A stretch of DNA of 64,000 bases from Otatea glauca (Eukaryota; Streptophyta; Magnoliopsida; Poales; Poaceae): the NCBI GenBank assembly GCA_036346275.1, contig CM070715.1:71969667-72033666 (forward strand), in the 5' to 3' direction. Below are positions 21,041-33,036 of the stretch, piece after piece. Numbering within the stretch: position 1 is the first letter of the stretch; every line of letters starts with the position of its first letter. Below the pieces are notes generated by a model that was not told the DNA's origin, did not search any database, and was given only the letters and a program-made list of their open reading frames with translations. The position numbers and the translations under genes are program-made.

Positions 21041-22994
21041 TTGACCCGTCTCAAGAGTCATGGCGATGGACAAGTATTCCACCAAACCTCCTTTTTTTCT
21101 GGAGTTGATTTTCCTTTTTGGAAGTCGCGGATGGAGTCATACATCACTGCTCAGGGCTTCCTGATATGGCAGAAGGTGAAACTCCCATATGAGGTTTCTG
21201 CTGATGAAAACGTCACGGCCGGGCAAGCTGACGTTGAGGCAAACGCTAAGGCAAGGAACATCCTTATACAGGGTTTTAGCCGCAGTGAGTATGATAGGAT
21301 TTCTCACCTCCGTTCTGCTCACTAGATATGGGTGACTCTTGATGCTTATCATGAGGACACGGTAAGACAAGACCAATTCAAGCGTGATTACAAGTTTGAA
21401 CAACACGCTGGTGAGAGTCTTGACAAGTGCTTTGGTAGATTTACAAAGATTTTGAGCGACCTCCGAGCAGTCGATTGCATACCCTGACTCGGATAATGCT
21501 CGACACTTCTTGACCGCACTCAATCTTCAAGTTTGGGAGATGAAGGTGACCACCATCAAGAACACTACAAATCTATTGACTCTGACTCTTGACAGGCTTT
21601 ATTCCCGTCTCAAGACTCATGAGATCGATGTCTCTCGCAAGACGAAATCTCAGTCGATGGCTTTGGTCACCGATCCCACTGGATCCACTTTGGATTCCTC
21701 TATTGGTTTTTCCCTCTCCACCCTTTGCGAGCTAAGCGATGACCAACTGGAAGAAATTCCAGAGAATGAGCTTACTCTTTTAGCTAGCAATTCTCATGCA
21801 TACAAGAGGGCGAGGGAGAGGAAAAGAGTGGCACGATCACCTGTTTCGAGTGTGGTGGCCCCAACCACATTCGAGCGAACTACCCCAAGCTGGAGAAGAA
21901 CAAGATCGACTTTGGTGGTTTGGGGAAGAACGACTACATCGACAAGAACCGCAATAAGAAGCCTCCAGCTCGTGACCCGGCGCATGAGAAGAAGTACCGC
22001 AACTTCTCGAAGAACAAGAAGCTCTTTCATCGTGTCCTCGCCGCAATCGATGATATCAATCTCTTCGACACGGAGACCTGGAGCGACGAGGATGAGGATG
22101 ATTCTCAAGAGAAGAAAGGCGGCGACGACTTCACCAGGATTGCTTCATGGCGGACGCCAACGGCATCAGCGACTTCGAGCTTTACAATGACTCGGACGAG
22201 GTACCCTCCTATGACCAGCTCAATAAAACTTTCTACAAGCTAGGAAAATTTCATGCTAGAGCTAGAGCTAGGTGTATGGAGTTAGACAAGGAAGTAGGTA
22301 TCTTGACTCGAGAGTTAGTTTCTCTTAGATCTTCTCCCTCCTGAGTCTCTGATGACTGTATTCTTTGCGATGCTTTGCTTGTGGAGCTTGAGAACCTAAG
22401 GACTATGCATGATAGTGTGGTTTTTGAGCTTGAGTCTTAGATCGAAGAATGCTAGCACTAGTTTTGTTGATGCTATTCCTGTCGATGCTGGTTTTCTTCA
22501 TGCTCATACTAGTGCATCGTGTGAAAATTGCCCTAAATTGCATGCTAAAATTAATGCCATGAGCGATCTCCTCAGGAAGCTATCGACTAGAAATGCAGAA
22601 CTTGAAATGCATGCTTCTAAGGACTCAGTCAGCTCATGTAAGGGCTGTAAGCAACTAAAATTTGACAATGAATCTCTAAATGTCAAGTGTGCTAAACTTG
22701 GTAAGGACTTACTAGATAAGTCACAAGAAAGTTGCTTGCGATGTACTGATTGAGAAGGGACTTGGATAAAATCCAAGTTGAACTTAGGAAGAAGCTAGAA
22801 GACCAAATCCTTATGATTAGAAATGCTCCTTGCGTTTCTTGTGAGGCCCTCAAGATTGAGGCAGCTGTGCTGAGGGAGAAAAATGCACGTGCTGAGAGTT
22901 CTTCTCCTTCTGGTTCTTCTTCTTCCTCTCTTCCCTGTCCTTCCTGTGCCTCTTTCTTCCGGGAGTGTGAGTATCTTATGAGCACTCTCGAGAG
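21041..22994 (+). pseudogene. C3 gag
   Basis: The likely start is ATG 21060 (MAMDKYSTK frame), shifted within a few codons into the frame giving FFSGVDFPFWKSRMESYITAQ, a typical SIRE gag N-terminus. Downstream frames include SLTLDRLYSRLKTHEID, CELSDDQLEEIPENELTLLAS, KKYRNFSKNKKLFHR and, after 22.2 kb, NKTFYKLGKFHARARA and coiled-coil-like LHAKINAMSDLLRKLSTRNAELE. At least five frame changes and a TAG near 21325 disrupt it. Confidence 0.8.
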
Positions 22995-24092
22995 GTTTGT
23001 AGGAGGCAAGAAGAAGCTCAATCTCATTCTAGACCAGTCCAAGATTAGCCGATTTAATCAGGGTCTACAATTTGACTACTTGGAGCACGCTCGGGCGTAT
23101 CCTCCTACCGTTGCGCGTGGTTCCAAGAGTGGTGAGATCGTGGTAGCTCTCAGGCTGAGTACCATTGTATTTAGATCTGCTGGGGTTGTCCATGGGATCT
23201 CTGAAAAGAAGGCTACTTCTACCTCTAGTAAGGCAAAGTATACATGCACCTTCTGTCAGAAGGATGGTCACCTAGTACATTTCTGTTTCAGGAGTGCCAA
23301 GATCACTCGGCGTAAGCGTGTTGCTGCTCTTAGAGGTATTCAGGGTCATCCCCAGACTCTGAGTGATCCTAAAGCACACACTATTTCTAGAAATGTTAGA
23401 GGGTCGCCTGTTTTTGGGCAACGTTCAGGACTCAGTTTTCAAGCTATCAATCGAGTTTTAGTCCTCGAGTTGTTCGTGGTCAGTCTTTCTGTCGTCCTCT
23501 TGATATTCCTCATTTTTCCTATCAAGGTAGATATCAACGGCGTGAGGTGTTTTCTGGTAGGAGATTCAGTCAGCCTAACTGGGATGGTTCGGTCTTTGCA
23601 CCACGACGGGCCAACCCAGTTTCAACTCCTCGATCTTCTACTATTGCTAGTTCCGATCTTGTGAGAGTTGAGCGTCAGAGAAACACTCGAGTCTAGTGTT
23701 CTTCTATGACTGGTGCTCTGAGGTGTCGTGTGGTTCAGTATTGGGTTCGCAGGTCTTCACTTTATCCCAGTACTGAGTCATCTCTTTCTCTTTTGGCTTG
23801 ATTAGGATCGTCGGATGGGGAAGGGAGAGGTTTCGATTGTTGACTCCGATTGTTCTCGTCATATGACCGGAGACTCTCGTTGGTTCTCTTCTCTAGTCCG
23901 AGCCCCGGTGATGAGTTGATCACTTTTGGGGATGCTTCATCAGGTAGAGTTATTGCTAAAGGTACCGTCTACATTAATAACAATTTCATTCTTAAGGACG
24001 CTGCCTTAGTGAATAAGCTGCAATATATTCACGGTACCGTCTGCTGGAGTCTTTTGATTACTTCTGAGTCCCGTGATCTCTCCTTCTGGCAT
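22995..24092 (+). pseudogene. C3 gag C-terminus/protease, duplicate copy A
   Basis: Shares a colinear 1.1-kb block with copy B at an offset of 1250 bp. It encodes FVGGKKKLNLILDQSKISRF, a zinc knuckle (CTFCQKDGHLVHFC), then a protease-site region in which the D-S-G motif reads D-S-D (23.84 kb). The end (to ...TTCTGGCATAG) already reaches integrase finger sequence, but the ~130 bp between the protease and that point are deleted. It is followed by a hAT-like end. Confidence 0.8.
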
Positions 24093-24237
24093 AGTGATAT
24101 CCCGAATCCGAATCCGAAAAACAGTATCCGAATCCAATACCGAATCCGAAAACTACCTGAAAATATTATCCGAATCCAATCCGAACACATCCGGTCGGCC
24201 GAACGGTCGAAAATTATCCGATCCAATTGCAACCCTA
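24093..24237. mobile_element. hAT-like terminal fragment at the duplication junction
   Basis: The stretch is packed with CCGAATCCGAA-type repeats. Read on the minus strand from 24237 it begins TAGGGTTGCAATTGGATCGG and has GACCGTTCGG, similar in layout to Ac-like hAT termini (TAGGG start plus subterminal repeats). The second terminus and an 8-bp duplication are not seen. It lies exactly between copies A and B. Confidence 0.5.
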
Positions 24238-24244
24238 TCGAGGA

Positions 24245-25412
24245 GTTTGTAGGAGGCAAAAAGAAGCTCAATTTTATTTTAGACCAAGCCAAGATTAGCC
24301 GATTTAATCAGAGTCTAGGATTTGACTACTTATAGCACGCTAGGGCGCATCCTCCCACCATTGTGCGTGGCTCCAAGAGTGGGGAGATCGTGGTAGCTCC
24401 CAAGGTAAGTACCACTATATTTAGATCCGTCGGGGTTGTCCATGGGATCTCTGATCAGAAGGTTGCTTCTCCTGCTATATCTGACTCTAGTAAGGCGAAG
24501 TATACATGCACCTTCTGTCAGAAGGATGGACATTTGGTAAATTTCTGCTTCAGACGCGCTAAGATCTCAAGGCGAGCATGTTCATGCCCTTAGAGGTATT
24601 CAGGGTCATCCCCAGATTCTGAGTGCTCCTAAGGAACACACTGTTTATAGACAGGTTAGAGAGTCGCCTGTTTTTGGACAGCGTCCAGTATTCGGTTTCC
24701 AGGCTGTTCAGTCGAGTTTTAAGTCCTGAAGCTGTTCGAGGTCAGTCTTTTCGCCGAACTCTTGATATTTCTCATTTTTTCCATCGAGGTAGATATCAAC
24801 GACGTGAGGTGTTTTCTGGTAATAGATTCAGGCAGCATCACTGGGATGGTCCAACCTTTGCACCACGGCGGGCCAACCTAGTTACAGCTTCTAGATCTTC
24901 TGCTAATGCTGTTTCTGATCTTGTGAGAGCTGAGCGTCAGAGAGACACTAGAGTCTAGTCTTCCTCTTTTGTGGCTGGTACTTTGAGACATCGTATGGTC
25001 CAGTATTGGGTTCTGAGATCTTCACTTTATCCCAGTACTAAGTCATTTCTATCTTGTGTCTTGATTAGGTTCGTCGGATTTGGAAGGGAGAAATTTGGAT
25101 TGTTGACTCCGGTTGTTCTCGTCATATGACCGTAGACTCGTTGTTCTCTTCCCTAGTCCGAGCTCCCAGTGATGAGTTAATCACTTTTGGGGATGCTTCA
25201 TCAGGTAGAGTTATTGCTAGAGGTACTATCTGCATTAGTAACAATTTCATTATTAAGGATGTTGCCTTAGTGAGTAAGTTGCAATATAACTTGCTTTCTG
25301 TTTCTCAACTTATCGATGACTCTTTCGAGGTAAGTTTTAAGAGTAGCGCCTATAGAATCTTTGATTCATCAGGGGAGTTAGTTTGCGGGATTTCTAGATT
25401 TGGGAGTCTTTC
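24245..25412 (+). pseudogene. C3 gag C-terminus/protease, duplicate copy B
   Basis: Repeats copy A: FVGGKKKLN, KYTCTFCQKDGHLVNFCF zinc knuckle (24.5 kb), a conserved block to 24.96 kb, then the protease with VDSGCSRHMT (25.1 kb) and LITFGDASSGRVIARGTI. The active-site D-S-G is intact here. The ORF 25126-25419 continues through LVSKLQYNLLSVSQL, which is missing in copy A. Copy B joins directly to the integrase region, so it is the colinear one. Confidence 0.8.
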
Positions 25413-26340
25413 GTGCTGATTTTTCTGTTTCTAGAGACTCTTCGGCGTTTGATTGCTTCTGAGTCCCGTGATCTCTCTTTCTGGCATAGGAGACTTGGTC
25501 ACATCGGCTTCGACCATTTAACCCGAGTTAGCAACCACGATCTCATTCGTGGTTTGCCCAAACTCAAGATGGTTAAAGACTTAGTTTGCTCTCCTTGCCG
25601 ACATGGCAAGATGGTTGCTGTTTCTCATCCTTCAGTCACTGTTGTGATGACTGATACATCAGGACAACTTTTACATATGAACATTGTTAGTCCAGCTAGA
25701 GTGCAGTTAGTGGGTGGGAAGTGGTATGTTCTTCATTTTTGATGATTTTTCGAGGTACTCTTGGTGTTTTTCATGGCCTCGAAGGATGAGTCTTTTACCC
25801 ATTTAGGGGTTTGGTTCATAGGTTGTCTCTTGAGCTCCCTGGTGCCCTACGAGCTATACGCAGTGATAATGGCATAGAGTTCAAGAACTCTTTGAGTTTC
25901 TGTGTGGAGTTTGACTTAGAGCATCAGTTCTCCTCTCCCTACGTCCCTCAACAAAATGGTGTAGTAGAAAGAAAGAACAGGACCCTAGTTAAGATGGCCA
26001 GGACGATGCTAGATAAGTACAGTACTCATAGGAAGTTTTGGCTGAGGCTATATCTACTGCTTGTCATGTTTCTAATCGTGTATTCTTGAGAGTATATTTG
26101 CATCGCACTTCTTACGAGTTGAGGTATGGCGAAAGCCCAGTCTTTCTCATTTTCGTGTGTTTGGTTGCAAGTGTTTCATTTTGAAGTCCGGTAACCAAGA
26201 TAAGTTTGAGTCTCGTTCTTCTTATGGTAATTTTTTAGGTTACTCGACTTCTCGTAGCTATAGGGTATGGAGTTACGATGCGCATAAGATCATAGAGACC
26301 TACAAGGTGACTTTGTTGAGGCTAGCCAAGAGCTAGACCT
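25413..26340 (+). pseudogene. C3 integrase
   Basis: The zinc finger is FWHRRLGHIGFDHL ... CSPCRHGKM. The core includes the region around 25.67 kb where the first Asp is expected, then LRAIRSDNGIEF (second Asp) and PQQNGVVERKNRTLV (Glu). FDDFSRYSW-like text around 25740 is out of frame. At least three frameshifts and stops (25742, 26089 and beyond) separate the segments. Confidence 0.85.
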
Positions 26341-26399
26341 GATATTTCAGGCTCTTCTTTCCTCTCACCTAAGGTGCCTCCTGTTTCCATTTCTGCAAC

Positions 26400-27400
26400 T
26401 TAGGGAGACCAGCCCTTGCCTTCTGACTCTAATGCAGCTAGTGCCGCTGATCCTACCTCTTCAGTGCATGAGATAGAGGCCACTTCTGGTTCTAGACCTC
26501 CCGATCATATTCAACGTTCTTATCCACTTGATCAGATCATTGGTAATCTATTTGAGCGTGTGAAGCGCTCAAAATTAGGCTTATCTTTTTTCTACCTTCA
26601 CTCTGCCTTTGTTGTCTCTTTTGAGCCGAAGATGTTACTCATGCATTATCCGACGAGTCTTGGATTAATGCTATGCGTGAGGAACTTGAAAACTTCGAGA
26701 GGAACAAAGTCTGGTAGTTTTAGAGCGCCCATCAGGTCATAATGTCATTGAGACTAAGTGGGTATCAAAAACAAGTAGAGTGAGGATGAGGTTGTTATTA
26801 GAAACAAGGCTAGGCTAGTTACAAGCTTTTCTCAGGTTGAGGGTCCTGACTTTAAGGAGACATTTGCCCTGTAGCTTTACTAGAGGCTATTAGGATCCTA
26901 CTTACATTCTCTGCATCCAAGGGTATTCCTCAATGGTTATATTGAGAAAGATGTGTATGTCAGACAGCCTCCAGGATTCGAGAACCCAAAATACCCAAAC
27001 CATGTCTTTAAGTTTTCTAAAGCTTTGTATGGACTTAAGTAGGCCCCTAGAGCTTGGTTTGAGAGGCTTAAGTCCTATCTCCTTAGTCATAGTTTCAAAA
27101 TAGGTATAGTAGACAAAACTCTGTTCATCAGATACAAGAATGCTCACTTTCTTATCGTCCAGATTTATGTGGACGATATTATCTTTCGTGGCTCTTCGCA
27201 CTCTCTTATGTCTCAGTTTTCAGATGTGATAAGCACAAAGTTTGAGATGAGCATGATGGGCGAGTTGAGCTATTTCCTCGACTTCCAAATCAAGCAGACT
27301 CGGGAGGGCACCTTCTTGCATCAAGGCAAGTACACCCGGGACCTTCTGGGGCGCTTCGACATGTCTGACGGGAAGCCGGTGTTGACTCCTATGGCCACCA
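26400..27400 (+). pseudogene. C3 reverse transcriptase
   Basis: Degraded N-terminal motifs (DHIQRSYPLDQIIGNLFERV at 26.5 kb, then WVSKTS-type text) lead to VYVRQPPGFENP, FKFSKALYGLK, a TAG, APRAWFERL and the catalytic IYVDDIIF (about 27165-27190). MMGELSYFLDFQIKQ and GTFLHQGKYTRDLL complete the domain. YVDD is intact; the coding frame is not. Confidence 0.88.
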
Positions 27401-28115
27401 CTGCTGTCCTCGAGCCTGATGAGGATGGTGAGCCTGCTGATCAAAAGGAGTTCTGGAGCATGATCGGTTCCCTCTTATACTTCACCGCTTTGAGGCCGTA
27501 CATACACTTTGTTGTGTGTCTGTGCACTCGATTTCAGACTTCTCCTCGCGTCTCTCACCGCTAAGCGGTGAAGCGCATCTTCAAGTACCTTCGAGCTACC
27601 ACTGATTATAGCATTTGGTACTCTTCTTTCTCTTGTCTGTCCCTTAGAGCTTTTTCAAACAAAGACTTTGCTACCTGTAGGATAGATAGGAAGAGCACTT
27701 CTGGCACTTACCAATTTATGAGCACTTCTTTTGTTTTTTTGGTCATCTAGGAAGCAGTCCGGAGTTGCATAGTCCATCGCTAAGACCGAGTATGTCACTG
27801 CAGTTAGTTGCTATAGTCAGATGCTCTGGATGAGATCGACCTTGTGGGACTTTGGGTTAGAGATAGAGTGCCACTTTTCTGTTACAACACTTCTGCTATT
27901 TGCATTGCTGAGAAACAAGTGCAGCATTTCAGGACCAAGCATATTGATATTATATATCACTTCCTTAGAGACTATGTGAAGAAAGGGGATATCGCGCTTC
28001 AGTTTGTAGAGAGTGACCACCAGATAGCCAATATCTTTACCAGGCTTTTGGATAGCTTCAGGTTTGTTGCCTTGAGGAGTGAGCTTGGGATCGTGAGCCC
28101 TTACAGCTTATTGTG
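27401..28115 (+). pseudogene. C3 RNase H
   Basis: SMIGSLLYFTALRPYIHF, a TAA, AVKRIFKYLRATTDYSIWY, then RIDRKSTSGTYQF, and after more breaks the terminal CIAEKQVQHFRTKHIDI and VESDHQIANIFTR. Order and motifs are those of the copia RNase H end. The usual catalytic D in the FSDADFA motif reads as Asn (AFSNKDFATC). Confidence 0.85.
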
Positions 28116-29928
28116 TGAGAGAGAGTTAGTCTATATATTATGTATCATATATAATTTTTCTTGCAGTATTCTTTTCTTTTGCTTTTTATGGGTGATTTTG
28201 AGCTTAATTCTCGAGTTGTGAGTTCACTTCACTTAGACTTCTGGCATGCTTTGCATGGACCTCTCATCTTATGCTATAGGTTGCTATCATGCATAATTAG
28301 TTGTTCTCTCTTCTCTCTAGGTTGAGTTCCCTCACAGTCTTATAAGTCTAGCAGGTGTTGGGCCCCCTGGGTAGACAGAGTCTGTGTGCACTCCCTAGCT
28401 TGGGATCTAGAGTTAGCTCCCATATGTCAGTAATTGGGAAGAGAGCGAGTCCGAGTCGTAGTGTTCTCTACTATCTTTTCTATGCTCTATAACTACCCAG
28501 TTTGTAGCTTTCTCGACTTATTCTCCTCATTCAGTATTTTCTTATTTCTATTGAGTCCATATAGGTTTTCCTTGCACCTAATTCTGCTAATAACTCATTT
28601 TAATCAGATTTGTGCTTAAAATTGATTCACTTGTTGAGGAGTTTAGGAATCTGTTCATGCATTGCATATAGACTGCATTTTCTGTTTTATAAGCTTTGTC
28701 TATTATGCAAATGATTTACTCATCATGCTACTTCATATGAAGAAAATCACTAGCTTAGATATGTCCAAGTTCATTTGTCTTGCTAAGCTTGTTAAAATTT
28801 GAAAATTAAAGCTTTAAATCAAAACTTGATGAAACATGTTGCTTTTACTTGCTAAGTTTCTTCTTTAGGTGTATTTGCCACGATTTGTGAAATTTTAGAT
28901 TTCTCTAGAGTCCCTATAGCAACTTGGGTGAAACTTGCTTGATCCATACTTGAGTCTTTTATTTGCTTATAAATCAATATGCTAAAATGAAAATTAAGCA
29001 AAAATGACTCTATTTGTACGCATTAGACTCAACCCCTTATATTCGCAAGACAGCCTTCCATTGCACTTAGGTTGAACTTGGAATGCATCGTGTATGACCG
29101 AAACCATCCTCTTAAGAGTTCTTCTTGAGGTGGTCCAATATGGCTTGAGTCAATTGCTTTAAAAAATGCAAATAAAAAAACATAAGTGGGTAAAGAATGC
29201 AAATAATGTCAAATATTTGCACCTCGCTATGTCTTAAAGCAAAATTTGCATTAATTGAAAAATGAGCTCAAAGGATCTTGTATGCACTTCTAGATTCCCC
29301 AAAGTGTTGAGTAGGTTGAACTCTAGATTTTTTATTTGATTCTTTGAGTGGCTTTTCTTCTAGTTTTGAAACTAATGCTAAGTGTTGCACTTGTCAAATC
29401 TTGCCAAAAATGACATTAAATCTAAGCTTGCTAGCAAAATCTGTTATTTGCACTTGGACATGTCTTAGTTTAGCATAATTTGATCTTAAGTAACTTGGTT
29501 TCATACTTTGCTCATATGGTCACTTGGATAATCTTCAAAACTCTTTAGGATGCATTTCATGCATACATATTAAAAGGGGGAGAAAATATTTTCTTGATGC
29601 CTATATTGCCAAAAGGGGGAGAAATTGTGAAAAGGCATCATTAAAACCAAAAAATGTGAATGCATCTTGGTTATGATCATGGTAAAAACTTGCTAATTCT
29701 TAAGATCATAAGTATACTTGAGCTTTTGTGAGTTTTTATTGGATTTCTAGAGATTTTGTCGAAAACTTGCTCTATCTTTGGTTGTACTATGAAATCTTTC
29801 TCGCCAACTTGGTCATTACTGATCTTCACTCTTTTGGACCAAGTTTGGTTTTGCATTCAAAATGTTTTCTCATTTTCTTCTTTTTCAAACTCAACTTTAT
29901 GCCTTTCGGGTGTTTGTCAATATACTCA
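28116..29928 (+). other. C3 3' non-coding (env-like position) region
   Basis: 1.8 kb between RNase H and the polypurine tract, the position where SIRE-type elements keep an env-like ORF or long untranslated DNA. Only short ORFs without motifs are present. It contains two AAAAGGGGGAGAAA motifs (29573 and 29613) that resemble extra polypurine tracts. Confidence 0.6.
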
Positions 29929-29940
29929 TCAAGGGGAGAT
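29929..29940 (+). other. C3 polypurine tract
   Basis: CAAGGGGAGAT directly before the right LTR start. Confidence 0.7.
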
Positions 29941-31408
29941 TTAAAGACCATGTGGAGGTCCGCACCCAGGCCATAGGCGGTATGACCGACCTGAGGCCAG
30001 TGTGATTTTTCTAGAGAGGGTATTTTGAGTGAAAATGTAGTATATGATTTTTGATATAGTATTGAATATCCTTATGTGCATTGCTATGTGATGGGTATTT
30101 CTTTGTTTTTGATGGTTGCAGGATGACGATACTCGATCATGGTGAGGCGGAGGGTGACCAGGACTAGACGAGGTGCGCCGGAGGTTCAGACGGTCGAGGA
30201 TCGCTGGAAGATGATCAGAGTTGGAGTCGGTGCGAACCAAGAGGAAAAGGAACGGTTGAGATGCTAGCTAGAAGCTGCTTGGATAAATAAGGGTCGTCGG
30301 ATCACGGTCTAGTTAATAGGATAGCGAATCTAGTTAGTGTGCTTTGAAAAGCGTGCAAAAAACCGGCATGCTTGTTGGGTTTCGGGTTAGCCCATGTATG
30401 GCTGTGTGAGTCAATCCTAGCCCTTGAGATGATCCTTAGGGTAGAAGGAACTCATCCAAGGGTGGAGGATGACTCAAGACTAGTATAAATAGAGGGGGAG
30501 GGGGGGTCTTCCTCCTCTTGAAGATTTTAGAGGTTTTTGGTTCCTTTGAGCTTTTGCCCACCTTGTTGTGAGGCTTTGTAAATCTCCCTTCCAGAAATGC
30601 AAATCATTTTCTCTTATGCTTGAATTTACTTTACGCATTTAAATTCAGCATTTAAATTTCGCACTTACATTCTTGCAATTTACATTCATGTAATTTGAAT
30701 TTGCCTCCCCTCCTTCTATAGGCTTTTGGATTTGCCTCCTCTCCTTCTACATGCTTTTGATTTTATGCTGAGGATGTATGATTGATGGATGAGTTCTTCA
30801 TACCATATCCCAATCATCTAGGCAATCTTGTGTTCTTTCTTACGAAAATCGATCTTTTGCTCTTTGGGTGACCAATTGGATGACCAATCTTGGAAGATCG
30901 AGTTTCTGGTGTTCTTGACTTTTGCTCTTGCTTGCTCTGACGTGTGAGAGGTTATCCAAGATTAGCTTGATCATCAAAACCCCACGAGCAAGTTATAGGT
31001 CAAATTTTTTGTTTTTGCTCAAACTTGATGTGTTCTTCCTTCAAAATGAAAAAGGTAGGAACTTTGACGTCAATCCATGTGATTGAAGGTTTCCAACCTT
31101 CTTAGAATCTCATCTACCAAGTTTCGTAAATTTTTGACCAACCAATCAAAAGTTGGATCATTTTTTCTTTTGGAGCTCGTGCTGATTTTCTGCTGTTTAT
31201 AGGCTCGGTCATACCGACCCTACTCCGATCATACCGGATCCCGATCATACTGACCCTAGGGCGGTCATACCGGCCATGCAGAGCAAATAGCTACTTCTCA
31301 TTTGATTTTCTTAATTGTTTTGGTTGAAGGCTTGTTTGGATCATTTTTTAGTGGGAAAATTTTACTTGGGATCATTCACCCCCCTCTGATCGCCATCTCG
31401 GTCCTTCA
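29941..31408 (+). repeat. C3 3' LTR
   Basis: Starts TTAAAGACCATGTGGAGG and ends CGGTCCTTCA. 1,468 bp. It contains four or more CGGT-NNN-ACCG style motifs near 29970 and 31200-31285 and lacks the 45-bp array of the left LTR. Confidence 0.9.
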
Positions 31409-31773
31409 TGTATAACTGTGGGTGTTTCTTGCTCTTTTTATACTACTGCCCTAAGACCACTAACAGACATTTTTGGCTATGGAAACAGTTCTTGAAAGCA
31501 AAACCATGGGTTGGACTGGCAAGGCTGTGGGCTGGTAGGACAGGTGGAGGGCATGCAGCCCTCCTTCACCTCCACCTGGCTTTAAGGGATGGGTAAAGAA
31601 TGGGCAGAGGGAGTATGGCAGCTAGCTGGTGAGAGGAATTGCTGAGAAAATGTTGAGCGACGGGATGGTTTGGACGAGGATGTGAGTAGAGGTGTAAATC
31701 TTTGTATGTTTATGTGATTAGAGTGTTAATATGAGTTTGGCCTGAAATCCTTATGAGTTAGAGAGTGAAAACT

Positions 31774-31813
<40 letters not shown>

Positions 31814-32693
31814 AAGCCTTTTCTGTACTCCTAGGAGTACATACTCTCACCTCTAATATACCACTTAAATGAACGTTTTATGCTCTTTTATCACTTTCGG
31901 TATACTCCAATAATGATTATAAGATACTCCAATACGACATGATTGAAAATTTTCATCAGATCCTTTTTTTTTTGCTACATGCCTTTTTCCATATCTAAAA
32001 AGAATATATAAACAAATTATACTATAAAGGGTGGACTTTCATGAAATTTTTCGTAGAACTCACTTTGGAGTATCTTATAATCAGTATTAGAGTATACTCA
32101 AAAGGATAAAGAGGTATAACAACATCATTTAAACAGTATACTGGAGGTGGGAGTACGTACACCCAAGAGTATGGAATCATTTTCCTATATATATATTGTT
32201 AAACAATTGTATTGATCTGTTTCTCCCCTTGCTGTTGCAACTACAACTGGATTGCATTCGGTACCCTTGTGTATTGATGGTTACATTTGAATTTTTTTTT
32301 AATGTGTGAGTTTATTTTTATTAATGATAAGACATTATTCGTTTTTGTACTGCCATACTGTATACAAAGATGCTGAAATTTTGTGGATATGTGATAGTGT
32401 ATTCTTGTTTTGTGCTGAAATGGTGTGTGTATAATGTATTTTAGTTGTTTTGAATTTGTGGGTACATTGTTGAAATCTAGGGTGAATTAGTACTTAAATA
32501 AATTTTCTCAAGATGTTGTGTTTGTTTGATTTTAAAATTTAAAATTTAGACTTCACTTCCTTAACCATTAAAAGCTTTTCTTTAAATGGCAAAAGCCCAG
32601 AAAAATTTAATAAACAATGAAAATTTCAACTCATGGCCAAAATTCAAATTCAAATTTTAAATTTCGCTTTCTTTTTATTTTAAGGCTGTTACA
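31409..32693 (-). repeat. Degraded gypsy LTR (G3), interrupted by a MITE
   Basis: Sense start TGTAACAGCC at 32693, next to a polypurine-like tract and a pol 3' end, identifies the right part (32200-32693) as LTR. The left part (31409-31776) beyond the MITE is probably the same LTR, but this is inferred from position only. Confidence 0.5.
31777..32196. mobile_element. Micron-like MITE, copy 1, between (TA)n tracts
   Basis: Core 31811-32186, about 376 bp. The ends are inverted: TATAGGAA then TACTCCTAGGAGTACATACTC on the left, against TATAGGAA then TACTCTTGGGTGTACGTACTC on the minus strand of the right end. A (TA)n tract lies immediately left (31777-31811) and a short one right (32187-32196). 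The family recurs at 41263-46285, also inside TA-rich DNA. Rice Micron elements are known to insert into (TA)n; membership of that family is an inference. Confidence 0.7.
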
Positions 32694-33036
32694 AACCTAC
32701 CCCTTAAGCAAAATCTCATCCCGAAGATTTGGCGGGTTCTAGAAAGAAATAAGTAAATTCTTCTCTAAGATGGTCCTCTCGTTCCCAAGTAGCTTCGTCT
32801 TCTATGTGGTTGCTCCACTGAATTTTTATCATTTTGGTTGAGTGGTTTCGAGTTCTACGTTTTGCCTCATCTAGTATTTGAACTGGATGTTCTCAGTAGG
32901 AGAGGCCGGGTTGCAAGTCTATTCCCTCTAATTGGGTTTATTTGGTAGTGACCCAAAGACACTTTTTGAGCTGAGATGCATGGAAGACGTTATGGACATC
33001 TGATAGCTGAGGTGGCAATTCCGACTTGTATGCCAT
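32694..33036 (-). pseudogene. G3 gypsy pol C-terminus with chromodomain
   Basis: Read on the minus strand from 33036: SELPPQLSDVHNVFHASQLKKC, then LEGIDLQPGLSY, KRRTRNHSTKMIKIQWSNH and EDEATWEREDHLREEF. These are the integrase tail and chromodomain of a Tekay-like chromovirus, with two in-frame stops. The polypurine tract (TTAAGGGGTAGGTT) follows at 32694-32708. Upstream pol is cut by the LTR starting at 33037. Confidence 0.8.

Larger units (their letters stand above)
19237..31408 (+). mobile_element. SIRE/Maximus-like copia element C3
   Basis: 12.2 kb on the plus strand: LTR (19237-21004), primer site, gag, protease, integrase, reverse transcriptase, RNase H, a long 3' non-coding region, polypurine tract and LTR (29941-31408). 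The long 3' region after RNase H, large LTRs with TGAAAGACC/GGTCCTTCA ends and the gag type fit the SIRE/Maximus lineage. Flanks are GGTGG and TGTAT, so no target-site duplication is seen. The LTRs differ by 300 bp because the left one contains a 45-bp minisatellite. The coding region is broken in many places. Confidence 0.85.

Noticed and set aside
28434..28619. Hydrophobic 61-codon ORF as an env-like membrane protein of C3
   Set aside because: Too short, no signal or conserved env-like motif, and no larger frame around it.
29573..29626. Two AAAAGGGGGAGAAA motifs as alternative polypurine tracts for C3
   Set aside because: No LTR start follows either of them; the tract at 29929 directly precedes the LTR.
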